Source of the DNA: Virgibacillus ndiopensis
GTDB taxonomy: Bacteria; Bacillota; Bacilli; Bacillales; Amphibacillaceae
Assembly (NCBI RefSeq): GCF_900187325.1
Contig: NZ_FZMZ01000006.1
Span: 248,001 to 312,000, forward strand
Direction: 5' to 3'
DNA: 64,000 nucleotides
Shown: piece after piece, positions 45,284 to 54,143 of the stretch
Numbering within the stretch: the first letter of the stretch is position 1
Layout: every line of letters begins with the position of its first letter
Notes under the pieces: model-generated
Databases searched by the model: none
What the model saw: only the letters and a program-made list of their open reading frames with translations
What the model was told of the DNA's origin: nothing
Position numbers and translations under genes: made by a program

Positions 45284-45346
45284 GGGACAGGGGGTCAGGT
45301 TTCTTGTCCCAGACAATTGGGACGCGGGGACTGACCCCCTGTCCCG
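45284..45346. repeat. GGGACA palindromic repeat, copy 5
   Basis: GGGACAGGGGGTCAGGTTTC ... TTGTCCC then GGGACGCGGGGACTGACCCC ... CTGTCCC, a long hairpin ending one base before the DUF3298 stop codon. Confidence 0.85.
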
Positions 45347-45961
45347 CTAAAATGATCCCATCATTTTACCAAGTGGACCTTCCTCATTGATAATGTTCTC
45401 AATCGAATATACGCTTATTGGAAAATAGGGAATGCCATATACGTATGGAGCTAAGTCATAAAGCTGATAATAGAGTACCAAGCTTTTGTCCGCAATATAA
45501 AAATTCTCACTGTCAGGAAAGGTTATCGGTTCATTAATGACAGGAATATCTCTTTCCTTTACCTGTGTTTTAATCCGATCAAGCAATACATTTTCATAGT
45601 CAGAATCAGCTTTGAAAAGCTCATTTAATGTATACTTTTTACCGGTTGTTATATCAAAGGTAAGCGTATTAATGACCGTCATACCATGAGCTCCACCTGT
45701 AAATGAATATACATACAGTGCCAAACTTAGTACTCCTCGTTGATTTGTTTTTACCTCGAACCAACTCTGCAGTTCTACCAATGATGGCTCATAAAAATTC
45801 CACTCTACAAGCAATTGATTCAGCTTTTCTATTATTGTTTGATTGATGGAATGCTGTGCATCCGTATTACTTAATCCAGTTACTACTGGATAATAAATAT
45901 GAATATTTCGTTCGGTGTCAATATAGGTACGTGTTTGTATTATTGCAGGTTGTTGAAACAT
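45347..45961 (-). CDS. DUF3298/DUF4163 domain protein (RsiV outer-domain-like)
   Basis: 204 residues matching the DUF4163-DUF3298 pair found in RsiV-type anti-sigma factors and in stand-alone proteins: NIHIYYPVVTGLSN, YSFTGGAHGMTVINTLTFDITTGKKYTLNELF, and the closing FPISVYSIENII. No membrane helix or signal peptide is seen. I use the ATG at 45961 with AGGAGAGTG upstream; a GTG three codons earlier is possible. It is divergent from an ECF sigma factor gene, an interesting but unproven link. Confidence 0.8.
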   Translation of the reverse strand: MFQQPAIIQTRTYIDTERNIHIYYPVVTGLSNTDAQHSINQTIIEKLNQLLVEWNFYEPSLVELQSWFEVKTNQRGVLSLALYVYSFTGGAHGMTVINTLTFDITTGKKYTLNELFKADSDYENVLLDRIKTQVKERDIPVINEPITFPDSENFYIADKSLVLYYQLYDLAPYVYGIPYFPISVYSIENIINEEGPLGKMMGSF

Positions 45962-46023
45962 AAATATCACTCTCCTAGATGGATGTCATTATACTTTATG
46001 CATAGGCGCAAAATAGGTGTAGC

Positions 46024-46078
46024 TGGGACAGGGGATTGGGTACCTACGGTGGGACAAGGGACCTGACCCCCTGTCCCA
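46024..46078. repeat. GGGACA palindromic repeat, copy 6
   Basis: GGGACAGGGGATTGGGTACC ... then GGGACAAGGGACCTGACCCC and CTGTCCC, located in the divergent gap between the DUF3298 gene and the sigma factor gene. Confidence 0.8.
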
Positions 46079-46172
46079 CTCGATTTAATTTTTCGATTTT
46101 ATGTAACGTTATATGTCTGAGAGACGTTTTTAATAGTGCAAACACCAAGTCAGAAAGAAGGTGCAAATCCTT

Positions 46173-46697
46173 ATGGCTAAAATAGAGAATTCCCAACTAG
46201 GGGATGATGATCATTTGCCATCCATCGAAGAAATATGTAATACCACCTGGGAACCTATATATCGATTCATTTATTATAAAGTCCAAAATCGTGAAGAAGC
46301 GGAAGATATTACGCAGGAAACGTATATAAAAGCCATGTCGCATTTACAAAGCGGGAAGGTTAACCCGAGTAAATATATTGGTTTTTTAAAAACTGTTGCG
46401 TTAAATGTTCTGCGAGATTTATGGCGTAAGAAGAAACGTAGAGGAACAGCTGTTAATATTGAGCTGATCAATCAGATGGACGACACTGCTGAAGATCCTG
46501 CAGAAATGAGTGCTCAGCGACATTTAATAGAAAATGCTCTGAGTAAACTTAATAAAGAGCAGCGTACAGTAATTGAATTACGCATTTTAAAAGGATACTC
46601 CGTAGCGGAAACAGCTAGATTGATGAATAAAAAAGAAGTTACCATACGTGTCATGCAGCATAGAGCGTTACAGATGCTTGCCGATATCCTTAAATAG
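46173..46697 (+). CDS. ECF-type RNA polymerase sigma factor
   Basis: 174 residues. Region 2 (YRFIYYKVQNREEAEDITQETYIKAM, about residues 25-55; DLWRKKKRRG) and region 4 (LSKLNKEQRTVIELRILKGYSVAETARLMNKKEVTIRVMQHRAL, about 120-165). GAAGGTG lies nine bases before the ATG at 46173. The membrane anti-sigma-like gene follows 27 bases later, the usual cotranscribed pair. Confidence 0.92.
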   Translation: MAKIENSQLGDDDHLPSIEEICNTTWEPIYRFIYYKVQNREEAEDITQETYIKAMSHLQSGKVNPSKYIGFLKTVALNVLRDLWRKKKRRGTAVNIELINQMDDTAEDPAEMSAQRHLIENALSKLNKEQRTVIELRILKGYSVAETARLMNKKEVTIRVMQHRALQMLADILK

Positions 46698-46724
46698 AAT
46701 AATTAGATTTGGAGGTACGAAGTG

Positions 46725-48380
46725 ATGGAGAACAATGAGCGGAAAGTGTCCGATTTTATAGATCGTTTGAATAAAGAACAACAGCCCGATGAGGATGAAT
46801 ATTCAACAGAATCTGATGAGTTAAAAGAACTTTATCAAACTGTAAAACTTGTTAAAAGTGTAAAGGATCCAACAATGCCAGGTCCTGATTTTCAAAAGAA
46901 ATTGATTTCTTCTGTGAAAAGTGAAGCTTCGCGGAAGCGGCCACAGAACAAAAGAAAGTGGGCATTTTTTATTAGCATTGCGAGTGCCGCTGCCATTATC
47001 GCTCTAATCGTCAACGTCATGTTACCATTTGGGAACTCCAACATTGTTAACGTTATGGCGGATGCCTTTGAGGAGGTAGAAGCATACCATGGAACACTTG
47101 AAATAGTAGAAATGAACGCCAACGGAAAATCAACTACGCAGGTAAAATTGGAGGTTTGGGCAGACAAGAATGGACACTATTACATCAAAAACTTAGAGGG
47201 TTCTAATAAGGGCTTAGTTACGGTAAATAACGGCGAAAAGAAATGGCAGGTCCATCCTCATCAAAAACAAGTGCATATTTTCCCATCCACTCCGGATGGC
47301 TATCGGTTTAATTTTGAACTAGGAAATGAAATAAACAATGTAACGAATGCTTTAGCTACAAATGTGATTGGAGAAGATACGATTGCTGGGAGAAAGGCAA
47401 CTATCTTAGAGGTGACACCTAAAGGAGGGGAACCTTATCAGATATGGATTGATAACGAAACCAAGCTTCCATTGCAAAAACAAACTGCCATGCATAATGC
47501 TATACAATATAAGATAACCTACACGGAAATCGCATTTAACAATACAATTCCTGGAAAATTAATGGATTATCAGCTACCTAAAGGTTTTGAGGAAATCGAT
47601 AAAAATTCTGAACAAGTAGTGACCGATATCAATGAAGTGCAAGAGGCTGTTGGATTTACTCCAAAAACACCGAGAAGACTTCCAGCAGGATATGTTCAGG
47701 ATAGATTGGTGGTAGTTCCTAGTAGGGATGTTGCTAAGATTTACTATAAAGGTGAGAAAGGGAAGCGAATTGTAGTTTCGCAAGGAGAATCGAATGGTGA
47801 ATTTAAGCCTGCAGCAAATGCAATTTTAGGAAAGATTGATAATAATACCGCTGAAATACAATCACCTGTTCAAGACTTTGTGGGGATGCTCGGAGGTGGA
47901 GATCCCTATGCAGAAGGTACCAATGTAAATTCCATTAGGTGGCAGCAGGATGGATTTGAATTTGCTGTAGTAGGTAATACGCCATTAGAGGAATTGGTAC
48001 TATTAACAGAGGGGTTAACTGATGGTGAATTTAAGATGCCTACAGTTGATGAACAAGAATTTTCACCTCAAGTAGAAGTTCCATATGACTTAACAAAAGA
48101 AAAAAATGATCAAAAAAGTGTCGATGCAGGGAGCTCACCATGGAAACTAGATCCAGTATTTGTCGCACAAGTTTTTGTTAGCTTGAAAATATCTCCGGAT
48201 GGTATTATAGGCGATTATCCGATTTCGATGGATGAACTTGAAGTAATCAAAAATACAGGTGATGAGGCAATAATAGCAGTAAGTGGTGATAAAACTTCAA
48301 TCAAAAAAGTTTACCTAAAGCGACTCGTAAGGCAAGACATCACAGGAATATGGACGGTAGTCGGATACGATCCGGCATAA
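46725..48380 (+). CDS. Transmembrane anti-sigma factor with LolA/RseB-like extracellular domain
   Basis: 551 residues. A cytoplasmic N-terminal region of about 75 residues (candidate sigma-binding part: VSDFIDRLNKEQQ, ELKELYQTVKLVKSVKDP, DFQKKLISSVK) is followed by one membrane helix (about 80-102, WAFFISIASAAAIIALIVNVML). A large outer region has a LolA/MucB-RseB-like fold (VEAYHGTLEIVEMNANGKST, VWADKNGHYYIKN, IWIDNETKLPLQK) at about 110-290 and a DUF4367-like part (about 300-440; TPRRLPAGYVQDRLVVV, IRWQQDGFEFAVVGN). Expected to hold the sigma factor until an envelope signal, perhaps a lipid or misfolded lipoprotein, is sensed. GTG at 46722 is an alternative start. Confidence 0.8.
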   Translation: MENNERKVSDFIDRLNKEQQPDEDEYSTESDELKELYQTVKLVKSVKDPTMPGPDFQKKLISSVKSEASRKRPQNKRKWAFFISIASAAAIIALIVNVMLPFGNSNIVNVMADAFEEVEAYHGTLEIVEMNANGKSTTQVKLEVWADKNGHYYIKNLEGSNKGLVTVNNGEKKWQVHPHQKQVHIFPSTPDGYRFNFELGNEINNVTNALATNVIGEDTIAGRKATILEVTPKGGEPYQIWIDNETKLPLQKQTAMHNAIQYKITYTEIAFNNTIPGKLMDYQLPKGFEEIDKNSEQVVTDINEVQEAVGFTPKTPRRLPAGYVQDRLVVVPSRDVAKIYYKGEKGKRIVVSQGESNGEFKPAANAILGKIDNNTAEIQSPVQDFVGMLGGGDPYAEGTNVNSIRWQQDGFEFAVVGNTPLEELVLLTEGLTDGEFKMPTVDEQEFSPQVEVPYDLTKEKNDQKSVDAGSSPWKLDPVFVAQVFVSLKISPDGIIGDYPISMDELEVIKNTGDEAIIAVSGDKTSIKKVYLKRLVRQDITGIWTVVGYDPA

Positions 48381-48408
48381 AGACAGAGGAACTGGTCCAT
48401 TTTCCCTC

Positions 48409-48452
48409 GAATACCCACGGAGAAATTTATTTTCTTCGTGGGTTATTCATTT
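48409..48452 (+). terminator. Terminator of the sigma/anti-sigma operon
   Basis: GAATACCCACGGAGAAA / TTCTTCGTGGGTTATTC hairpin with one bulge, followed by ATTT. Confidence 0.7.
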
Positions 48453-48508
48453 AATAAATACTTATAATTCGTACATCCTAAAAGAAAAATAGAAAGATGG
48501 CGATTAAT

Positions 48509-48853
48509 ATGAGGAAATTAATAACTATAGTGGTTTTATCTATGATTTTTTTCTTGGGTTATTCTAATTTAAATGTAGTTCATACTAAGGATTTGGAAAA
48601 AAATATATATGCGAAAAAAGAAATTCCACCATATGCCAAATGGGGGAGGCTGGCTATGAAAGAAACAAAAGCAAGATATCCAAATGCTGATATTGTTGAT
48701 TATTTACATGTTGGGAGAGATGTGCGGGGAAAATCTTCAATTGAGAAATTTAAGCTTTGGTTAAAAGAAGGCAATAAGGAATTTGGTGTTTATGTCAATG
48801 TTGAATTTGATAACCAAACGGAAGAAATCCTTAAAGTATCATTTAATAGGTGA
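48509..48853 (+). CDS. DUF3889 family small secreted protein
   Basis: About 114 residues. A signal peptide (KLITIVVLSMIFFLGYSNLN) precedes a DUF3889 domain (PPYAKWGRLAMKETKARYPNADIVDYLHVGR, ending EILKVSFNR). The ATG at 48497 is an alternative start, four codons earlier; neither has a strong ribosome binding site. Function unknown; related Bacillus proteins are small cell-wall or membrane-associated proteins. Confidence 0.75.
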   Translation: MRKLITIVVLSMIFFLGYSNLNVVHTKDLEKNIYAKKEIPPYAKWGRLAMKETKARYPNADIVDYLHVGRDVRGKSSIEKFKLWLKEGNKEFGVYVNVEFDNQTEEILKVSFNR

Positions 48854-48954
48854 TACATCAAAATTTCATCATATCTCCTCTCTACTGTCATTTGGAAAAG
48901 GAAGGAGGTTTATATTTCTTACTATAAGTAAATAGTACTAAAGAGGTGGAAAAT

Positions 48955-49962
48955 ATGGGCAAGAAGGATAAATTAAAACTCACATCTTCCGAAATAGGAT
49001 CACTATGGGGAGAGTATATAAACGGAACAATGTCAGAAATAGTAAATAAATATATGCTCTCAATTATTGAGGATAAGTCGATAAAAGCCGTTTTTCAGGA
49101 TGCTATTAAGATGTTCGAAAAACAAAAGAAACAAATCGTAACTCTTTTAGAGAACGAGGGTTTTCCAGTTCCATTCGGGTTTACTGAAACCGACCTCAAC
49201 AAAGGTACGGAGAAATTATTCACTGACATATTTTGCTTGAATTACTTACATATCATGACCTTACACGGTTTAGTAGGACACACAACTTCATTTGGTGTAT
49301 CCATTAGAGAGGACTTACGGTACTTTTATGATTCATGTGATAATGATGGTAAAAGGATGTACCATCAAACAATTGAATTATTGCTTGAAAAGGGGGAGTT
49401 TCAAAGAGACCCTTTCATTTATCCTACAAAGAACCCTGAGTGGATAATCAATAAAGATTTCATTGATGGATTTATTGGAAAGGGAAGACGATTGGCCTCA
49501 ACAGAGATCATCAGTATTTCTCTCAGCATGAAAAAAAGCATAATGGCTAAAACACTTAGTATCGCATTTAGTCAAGTTGCTCAAACAAAAGAAGTACGAA
49601 AGTTTATGACTGATTCCGAGACCATAGCAAACAGTAATATACAATCTTTTTCAAAAATTATGTACATGGATAATTTACCTGTTCCAAAATCATGGGAAAC
49701 AGAAGTAACAACCTCAACTGAATCGCCCTTTTCAGATAAATTAATGATGTATCATATAGGGTTTTTGTCTCAAGTTGCGCAAGCATATTATGGGGCAGGG
49801 TTAGCATCAGCTATGAGAGCAGACCTGATAACAACTTACGAAAGTACCATTTTTAGAAATCTAAAGATAACAAAAAAGTGGTTTAACATTATGGTGCAAA
49901 ATAGGTGGTTGGAACAGCCACCACTAGCTCCTAACAGAAAGGAAATAGCGAAAGAGAAGTAA
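48955..49962 (+). CDS. DUF3231 family protein
   Basis: 335 residues, two repeats of a ferritin-like four-helix unit as usual for DUF3231: repeat 1 starts LTSSEIGSLWGEYINGTMS, repeat 2 STEIISISLSMKKSIMAK / PFSDKLMMYHIGFLSQVAQAYYGAGLASAMR. The ATG at 48955 has AGAGGTGG upstream; the GTG at 48946 overlaps that site. Family members are common in spore-formers, often as several paralogues; the function is not known. Confidence 0.85.
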   Translation: MGKKDKLKLTSSEIGSLWGEYINGTMSEIVNKYMLSIIEDKSIKAVFQDAIKMFEKQKKQIVTLLENEGFPVPFGFTETDLNKGTEKLFTDIFCLNYLHIMTLHGLVGHTTSFGVSIREDLRYFYDSCDNDGKRMYHQTIELLLEKGEFQRDPFIYPTKNPEWIINKDFIDGFIGKGRRLASTEIISISLSMKKSIMAKTLSIAFSQVAQTKEVRKFMTDSETIANSNIQSFSKIMYMDNLPVPKSWETEVTTSTESPFSDKLMMYHIGFLSQVAQAYYGAGLASAMRADLITTYESTIFRNLKITKKWFNIMVQNRWLEQPPLAPNRKEIAKEK

Positions 49963-49968
49963 ATAAGA

Positions 49969-49995
49969 CGTAGGGACAGGAATCTTGTCCCTACG
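49969..49995. repeat. GGGACA palindromic repeat, copy 7 (short)
   Basis: CGTAGGGACA / TGTCCCTACG hairpin, seven bases after the DUF3231 stop codon; may serve as its terminator. Confidence 0.75.
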
Positions 49996-50425
49996 TTCCG
50001 ATAGGTCAAACATACATGGCACGGAAGGTAAGATTATATCAAGTCCATTTTCCTTATTAACTGCATATTAATAAATCCTACCAAATAAGAACATTCGTAA
50101 CACCAAATAGCGCAATATTTTCGGCGTCAAAGCCATGTATAAACTAAATTACAATGACTAGAAAAATGTAATTAACAGGATGATATTTTTAGAGTTTTAG
50201 AGTTTATACAGAAAAGATAGCTAAACACGCTGGAAGCAGTAGCATGAAAAAATGTGTTCAGCATAAGTTCGATTTCAAATGCACTGGAATATGGATGGAA
50301 TAAGTTCATGAAAAGCCATAGGAGTATGTTATACCGGCAATTAACCCTAAGATAGTTGACGTTTTTACGATTATAATGCACCCCTTATTTTTTTCCTTTT
50401 CCAAAATTAATCTGTCCTTCTGGCA
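49996..50425. other. Intergenic region without recognisable content
   Basis: About 430 AT-rich bases. A short minus-strand frame (50172-50381) has no ribosome binding site and a shadow-like composition. No repeat, RNA or operator was recognised. Confidence 0.5.
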
Positions 50426-51037
50426 CTATTGTAATTCCACTGAGATCAAATACACTTGTTCATAGTTGGTTGCTTCTTTTATTTCTTCTTTTGTTTCGAT
50501 ATTAGTTCGAATAGAAACAGCATTTTTATCGCTATTTATAAGTGAAGCTACGATTCTTTTTTCTCCAATTTTTAAGGGAGTTTTATCACTAATCCCGCCC
50601 CAGGTGGTACTTTCTATTTTTTTTCTGTTTGTTATATCAAATTTTGACTCTGCAGTGGAATATCCATCCTTTGTCATGACTGAAGAAATCCATTGTTCCT
50701 GATCGTTTGTTGGTTGCTGCCGAACAAAAACTGTTCTAATTTTTTCTTTTAAATCTTCTTCAGTTAGTGTTGTATAAGAATCCACAATTTTTCGTTTGAA
50801 ATCACCGTTCTCGTAATAATCGATTGTAGTATGAAGCTCTTTCACTTTGTCACTTTTAATCTCAATATCGTAGCTAAACGAATATGTACCAGCGATTTCC
50901 ATCATGTGTTTTTCGAATGCTGTTAAGTCAGCTTCTTTGATAGTGGCATCAGATTCTGATTCTATACTTGCCTTATCTTGTGTACAAGCACTGAGCAACG
51001 ATAGTAATAGTACCATTCCGATTGTAAAATATCTCAC
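50426..51037 (-). CDS. Lipoprotein of unknown function
   Basis: 203 residues with a type II signal peptide (MRYFTIGMVLLLSLLSAC; lipobox LSAC, Cys18). The mature part is beta-rich and charged (YSFSYDIEIKSDKVKELHTTIDYYENGDFKRKIVD). The GTG start has GGAGGG five bases upstream. I do not recognise a family. Anchored on the outer membrane face by lipidation. Confidence 0.75.
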   Translation of the reverse strand: MRYFTIGMVLLLSLLSACTQDKASIESESDATIKEADLTAFEKHMMEIAGTYSFSYDIEIKSDKVKELHTTIDYYENGDFKRKIVDSYTTLTEEDLKEKIRTVFVRQQPTNDQEQWISSVMTKDGYSTAESKFDITNRKKIESTTWGGISDKTPLKIGEKRIVASLINSDKNAVSIRTNIETKEEIKEATNYEQVYLISVELQ

Positions 51038-51087
51038 GTGAACCCTCCTTACTGTTTAATTGTAACATGATGTTGCTCCAGATAAAC

Positions 51088-51984
51088 CTACTTATACCAT
51101 TCAGGAATATTACGCTCGAAATTACGATGGTCACGAATAACATCTAGCGAATAGTTCAACATCCTGTTATAGGTCTCTATTCCCAGTTTTTTACCCCATA
51201 CAAGTGCAGAAACAATATGCATGGCACTGTATAATCCATACAAGTCCCAAAATCCTTTGTCCGGATTTGTGTGTTTGTGATACCCGCTAATGATGCCTCT
51301 TGTAAAGGGAATACTTACTCTCTTTGAAAAAAAACCTAATTTATGCAGGTCATGAATCGGATCGCCCCAATCGATTCTTTGAAAATCAATAATTCCTGAA
51401 AAGACGTTGTTATGTATTAAAAGGTTTGCTGGGTGGAAATCATCATGCTGAAATGTGTTAGGTCTATTTTGCATCAAATGTTCATTTTTTCTTATATATG
51501 CTTCAAGCAAGGTTTTTAGGGGATAATCGATCTGTAGCTTCTTAAATTCCTCCATGTATCTATCATTCTTCCGTTTTTTAACTTGATTCCAGGATGGGTA
51601 CCCAAGTGGAGCAGGCATCTCATGTAATTTCCTTAATTCAATACCTGCTTGAAACCCTGCATCATATTGTTCCTGTTGCGATAAATCTTTTAGCGCATTC
51701 TCTCCGTCTTTCCCAGGCAAAAAGGTAAGTATCATATAGCCTATTTCTTTTTCTTTTAATTGGTTAAACGCTATCGCCTTTGGAATTACTTCAGAATATG
51801 CTGCTAGTTTGTTGATGTTATTGAATTCGGTCCGTCTATGTTCGATATCTGTTATTGGAAAAAGTCTTATCAGATATTGATCGTCAACTACATACTTTTC
51901 ATCAAAAGAAAACCCTTTGTTCAATTTCTGAATAGAGTTAGCTTTATTGAATAATAAAATACGATTGCGAATATAATCTTCCAA
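51088..51984 (-). CDS. Aminoglycoside phosphotransferase (APH) family kinase
   Basis: 298 residues with a kinase-like fold. The Brenner-type catalytic loop FQHDDFHPANLLIHN (His-Asp at about 180) and GIIDFQRIDWGDPIHDL (metal Asp) are clear; an N-terminal lobe with MILTFLPGKDGE is visible. The start is TTG with AGGGGG upstream. Members phosphorylate antibiotics, choline, homoserine or other small molecules; nothing identifies this substrate, so antibiotic resistance should not be assumed. Confidence 0.85.
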   Translation of the reverse strand: MEDYIRNRILLFNKANSIQKLNKGFSFDEKYVVDDQYLIRLFPITDIEHRRTEFNNINKLAAYSEVIPKAIAFNQLKEKEIGYMILTFLPGKDGENALKDLSQQEQYDAGFQAGIELRKLHEMPAPLGYPSWNQVKKRKNDRYMEEFKKLQIDYPLKTLLEAYIRKNEHLMQNRPNTFQHDDFHPANLLIHNNVFSGIIDFQRIDWGDPIHDLHKLGFFSKRVSIPFTRGIISGYHKHTNPDKGFWDLYGLYSAMHIVSALVWGKKLGIETYNRMLNYSLDVIRDHRNFERNIPEWYK

Positions 51985-52063
51985 TAGGATAATCCCCCTA
52001 GTGATTTCGTTTATACAATAAGTGTAACTTTTTTCAATAAATTCCGTCTATACATAAAAAAGC

Positions 52064-52117
52064 GGGACAGAGGGACAGGTTCATTGTCCCGGGACAATGA
52101 ACCTGTCCCTCTGTCCC
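52064..52117. repeat. GGGACA palindromic repeat, copy 8: perfect 54-bp palindrome
   Basis: Two 27-base arms (52064-52090 and 52091-52117) are exact reverse complements with no spacer. The left arm opens GGGACAGAGGGACAGGTTC and the junction is TTGTCCC|GGGACAA. It lies between the APH gene and the DUF4349 lipoprotein gene, whose ribosome binding site follows within a few bases. Confidence 0.95.
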
Positions 52118-52136
52118 AAAATTGGGGGTCGTAATA

Positions 52137-53066
52137 ATGAGAAAAGTTATTTTCGTTATTCTTATTTTGGGAATCAGTGTTACGGTAGCGGCTTGCAGTA
52201 ATCAATCAGAAAAAAGTGAATCGAATGATAAGACTGCATTAAGTACAGAGGATCATGTTGTAGGCCAAGGGGAGTCCTCGACTGAAAAAGTAGAAGATGA
52301 ATCAGGTCAAAATGAAGGTTCTGTGCAACAGAAAGATGCAGATTCCAAGGTTGATAATGCTACTGAAACTGATCGAAAAATAATTTATACTGCCAACCTT
52401 AGTATTGAAGTAAAGGGTTACAAAAAAGCTTTAGATGAAATTCGGACCCAGGCTTCAGACCGAGGAGGCTATATTGTTGAGTCGAATATGTATGAGGACG
52501 CCGAAAATGAAACAACCAATGGTCATGTAACTGTTCGGATTCCGCAAGAAGAGTTTCAGGAATTTATTACATTAGTCGAAGAAGGTAGTAGCAAGGTTTT
52601 GGAGAGTTCTGTGTCAGGGCAGGATGTAACAGAAGAGTATGTTGACTTAGAAGCACGTTTGAAGTCGAAGCGTGTAGTAGAAAAAAGGTTGCTTTCATTT
52701 ATGGAGCAAGCTGAAAAAACGGAAGACCTGTTAACCATTTCCAACGATTTGGCAAAAGTTCAAGAAGAGATTGAAGAAATAACCGGTCGAATGAAATACT
52801 TACAAAACAAAACAGATCTTGCAACGGTCACTATCCAAATTCAAGAAAAAAATGTGAGCCTTTCCGGAATGAGCAAGGACGATTTGAACACCTGGGAACA
52901 AATCAAACAACAGTTTTTGAAAAGTATCAACTTCCTCATAACGGCCTTTTCCAGTTTACTTATCTTTTTTGTAGGAAACTTACCTATTTTTATACTATTA
53001 GGGGTTATTGTAATTGTTGTGCTTTTGATTATTAAGAAGAGTAGACAGAGCAATCAACAAGATTAA
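52137..53066 (+). CDS. DUF4349 domain lipoprotein
   Basis: 309 residues. Lipoprotein signal (VIFVILILGISVTVAAC, lipobox VAAC), a polar linker, then a DUF4349 domain (about 78-260; IIYTANLSIEVKGYKKALDEI, GGYIVESNMYEDAE, EEYVDLEARLKSKRVVEKRLL) that includes a coiled coil, and a C-terminal membrane helix (about 272-300, LPIFILLGVIVIVVLLII). The ATG at 52137 has GGGGGTC upstream, just after the 54-bp palindrome. Function unknown; doubly anchored by lipid and helix. Confidence 0.85.
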   Translation: MRKVIFVILILGISVTVAACSNQSEKSESNDKTALSTEDHVVGQGESSTEKVEDESGQNEGSVQQKDADSKVDNATETDRKIIYTANLSIEVKGYKKALDEIRTQASDRGGYIVESNMYEDAENETTNGHVTVRIPQEEFQEFITLVEEGSSKVLESSVSGQDVTEEYVDLEARLKSKRVVEKRLLSFMEQAEKTEDLLTISNDLAKVQEEIEEITGRMKYLQNKTDLATVTIQIQEKNVSLSGMSKDDLNTWEQIKQQFLKSINFLITAFSSLLIFFVGNLPIFILLGVIVIVVLLIIKKSRQSNQQD

Positions 53067-53072
53067 ATTATA

Positions 53073-53321
53073 TTATGGTTCATTCCAGAAAAATGTAGTT
53101 ACGATAAATGGGATAATAAATGCAATCAATAGAACTAAACCGTTTCCGAATAGCCCGATCTTTTTAAAAGGCTTTTCAGCATATAATGCGAGTATGAATC
53201 CAATTGCTGAGATGATAACGCCAGTTAATAAAAAGCTATCATTGCCCAAAAAAATCACGATGTATGACGCTATTCCGAATAAAAATAGAATATAGGAAAG
53301 AATGCCTGCCATTTTTTTCAC
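53073..53321 (-). CDS. Small membrane protein
   Basis: About 82 residues with three membrane helices (ILSYILFLFGIASYIVIFL, FLLTGVIISAIGFILALY, GLVLLIAFIIPFIVTTFF). A GTG at 53321 with GGAG just upstream is a better start than the ATG at 53354. Convergent with the DUF4349 gene, with stops six bases apart. Function unknown. Confidence 0.6.
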   Translation of the reverse strand: MKKMAGILSYILFLFGIASYIVIFLGNDSFLLTGVIISAIGFILALYAEKPFKKIGLFGNGLVLLIAFIIPFIVTTFFWNEP

Positions 53322-53490
53322 TTTTCTCCAGCTTCCCTTAAATAAGTTATACATGAAATTATAACATAAAAATTTTTTAGGTATAAATGTGGAAAAAGTG
53401 TTACCATTTGGTTAAATATTATAAATTTTATAGACATCTGTCTTGGAAATGATAAAATTGAAGTAAGATTATAAATGGGGAGAATTAAAC

Positions 53491-54102
53491 ATGAAGCTTT
53501 GGATGAGAAAAGTAACCGTTGTCCTAGTTACCATAATGACATTAGGGATATATGTCCCGCCAATACATTTAAATACGGATGCTGAGGATAATAAAGAGGC
53601 GGTTTCTCCCAAAGAGGATGTTAACGAGGATTTTCTTACAACAACGTTAGATATAAGCCGGGAAGAAACAGATTCTGAACCTGAAAATGATGAAGAAGAA
53701 TTAGATTATGTTAATACAATAACTGAAAAAGCAAAAGAACAGACTATTACAAAATTAGGGCCGAGGATTGTTAGTCAAGTTGATGATGACTTTACAACAG
53801 AAATTTTGCCTAATATCGAGGAAGTCGTTACTATGATTTTAGCAGGTGCAGATGAAGAAGACCTCTCGTATTACGGTATTACGGAGAGTCCTGCAGATGG
53901 ATTCGGGGAAAGGATTTTTAACATATATGATCTCCGTACGAATGAAGACCTTGCTAGATTTCATGTAAGGCGTGATAATCGGCCGCAAGAAGGATACTGG
54001 TTTAATTTCCACTATCACTTAAACAATGACGACTTTGAAGAACATCATGAAATTGGCGAAATTTACTGGGATAAAAATATTCCGCCGAAGTGGATGGCGT
54101 AA
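53491..54102 (+). CDS. ypjP: YpjP-like protein
   Basis: 203 residues beginning KLWMRKVTVVLVTIMTLGIYVPP, an N-terminal signal/anchor, then an acidic linker (about 30-75) and the conserved YpjP region (ITKLGPRIVSQVDDDFTTEILPNIE; RIFNIYDLRTNEDLARFHVRRD; GYWFNFHYHLNNDDFEEHHEIGEIYWDKN). GGGGAG precedes the ATG. Conserved across Bacillus relatives; biochemical function is unknown. Confidence 0.88.
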   Translation: MKLWMRKVTVVLVTIMTLGIYVPPIHLNTDAEDNKEAVSPKEDVNEDFLTTTLDISREETDSEPENDEEELDYVNTITEKAKEQTITKLGPRIVSQVDDDFTTEILPNIEEVVTMILAGADEEDLSYYGITESPADGFGERIFNIYDLRTNEDLARFHVRRDNRPQEGYWFNFHYHLNNDDFEEHHEIGEIYWDKNIPPKWMA

Positions 54103-54103
54103 A

Positions 54104-54143
54104 AAATGTCAGGTACCTCATGTGCAGGTACCTGACATTTTTT
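54104..54143 (+). terminator. ypjP terminator
   Basis: Perfect 15-bp stem AAATGTCAGGTACCT / AGGTACCTGACATTT, then TTTATTT. The following 54144-54418 shows no gene or further structure. Confidence 0.85.

Noticed and set aside
51088-51984. Aminoglycoside resistance gene
   Set aside because: The kinase fold is shared by many small-molecule kinases; nothing in the sequence supports antibiotic specificity.
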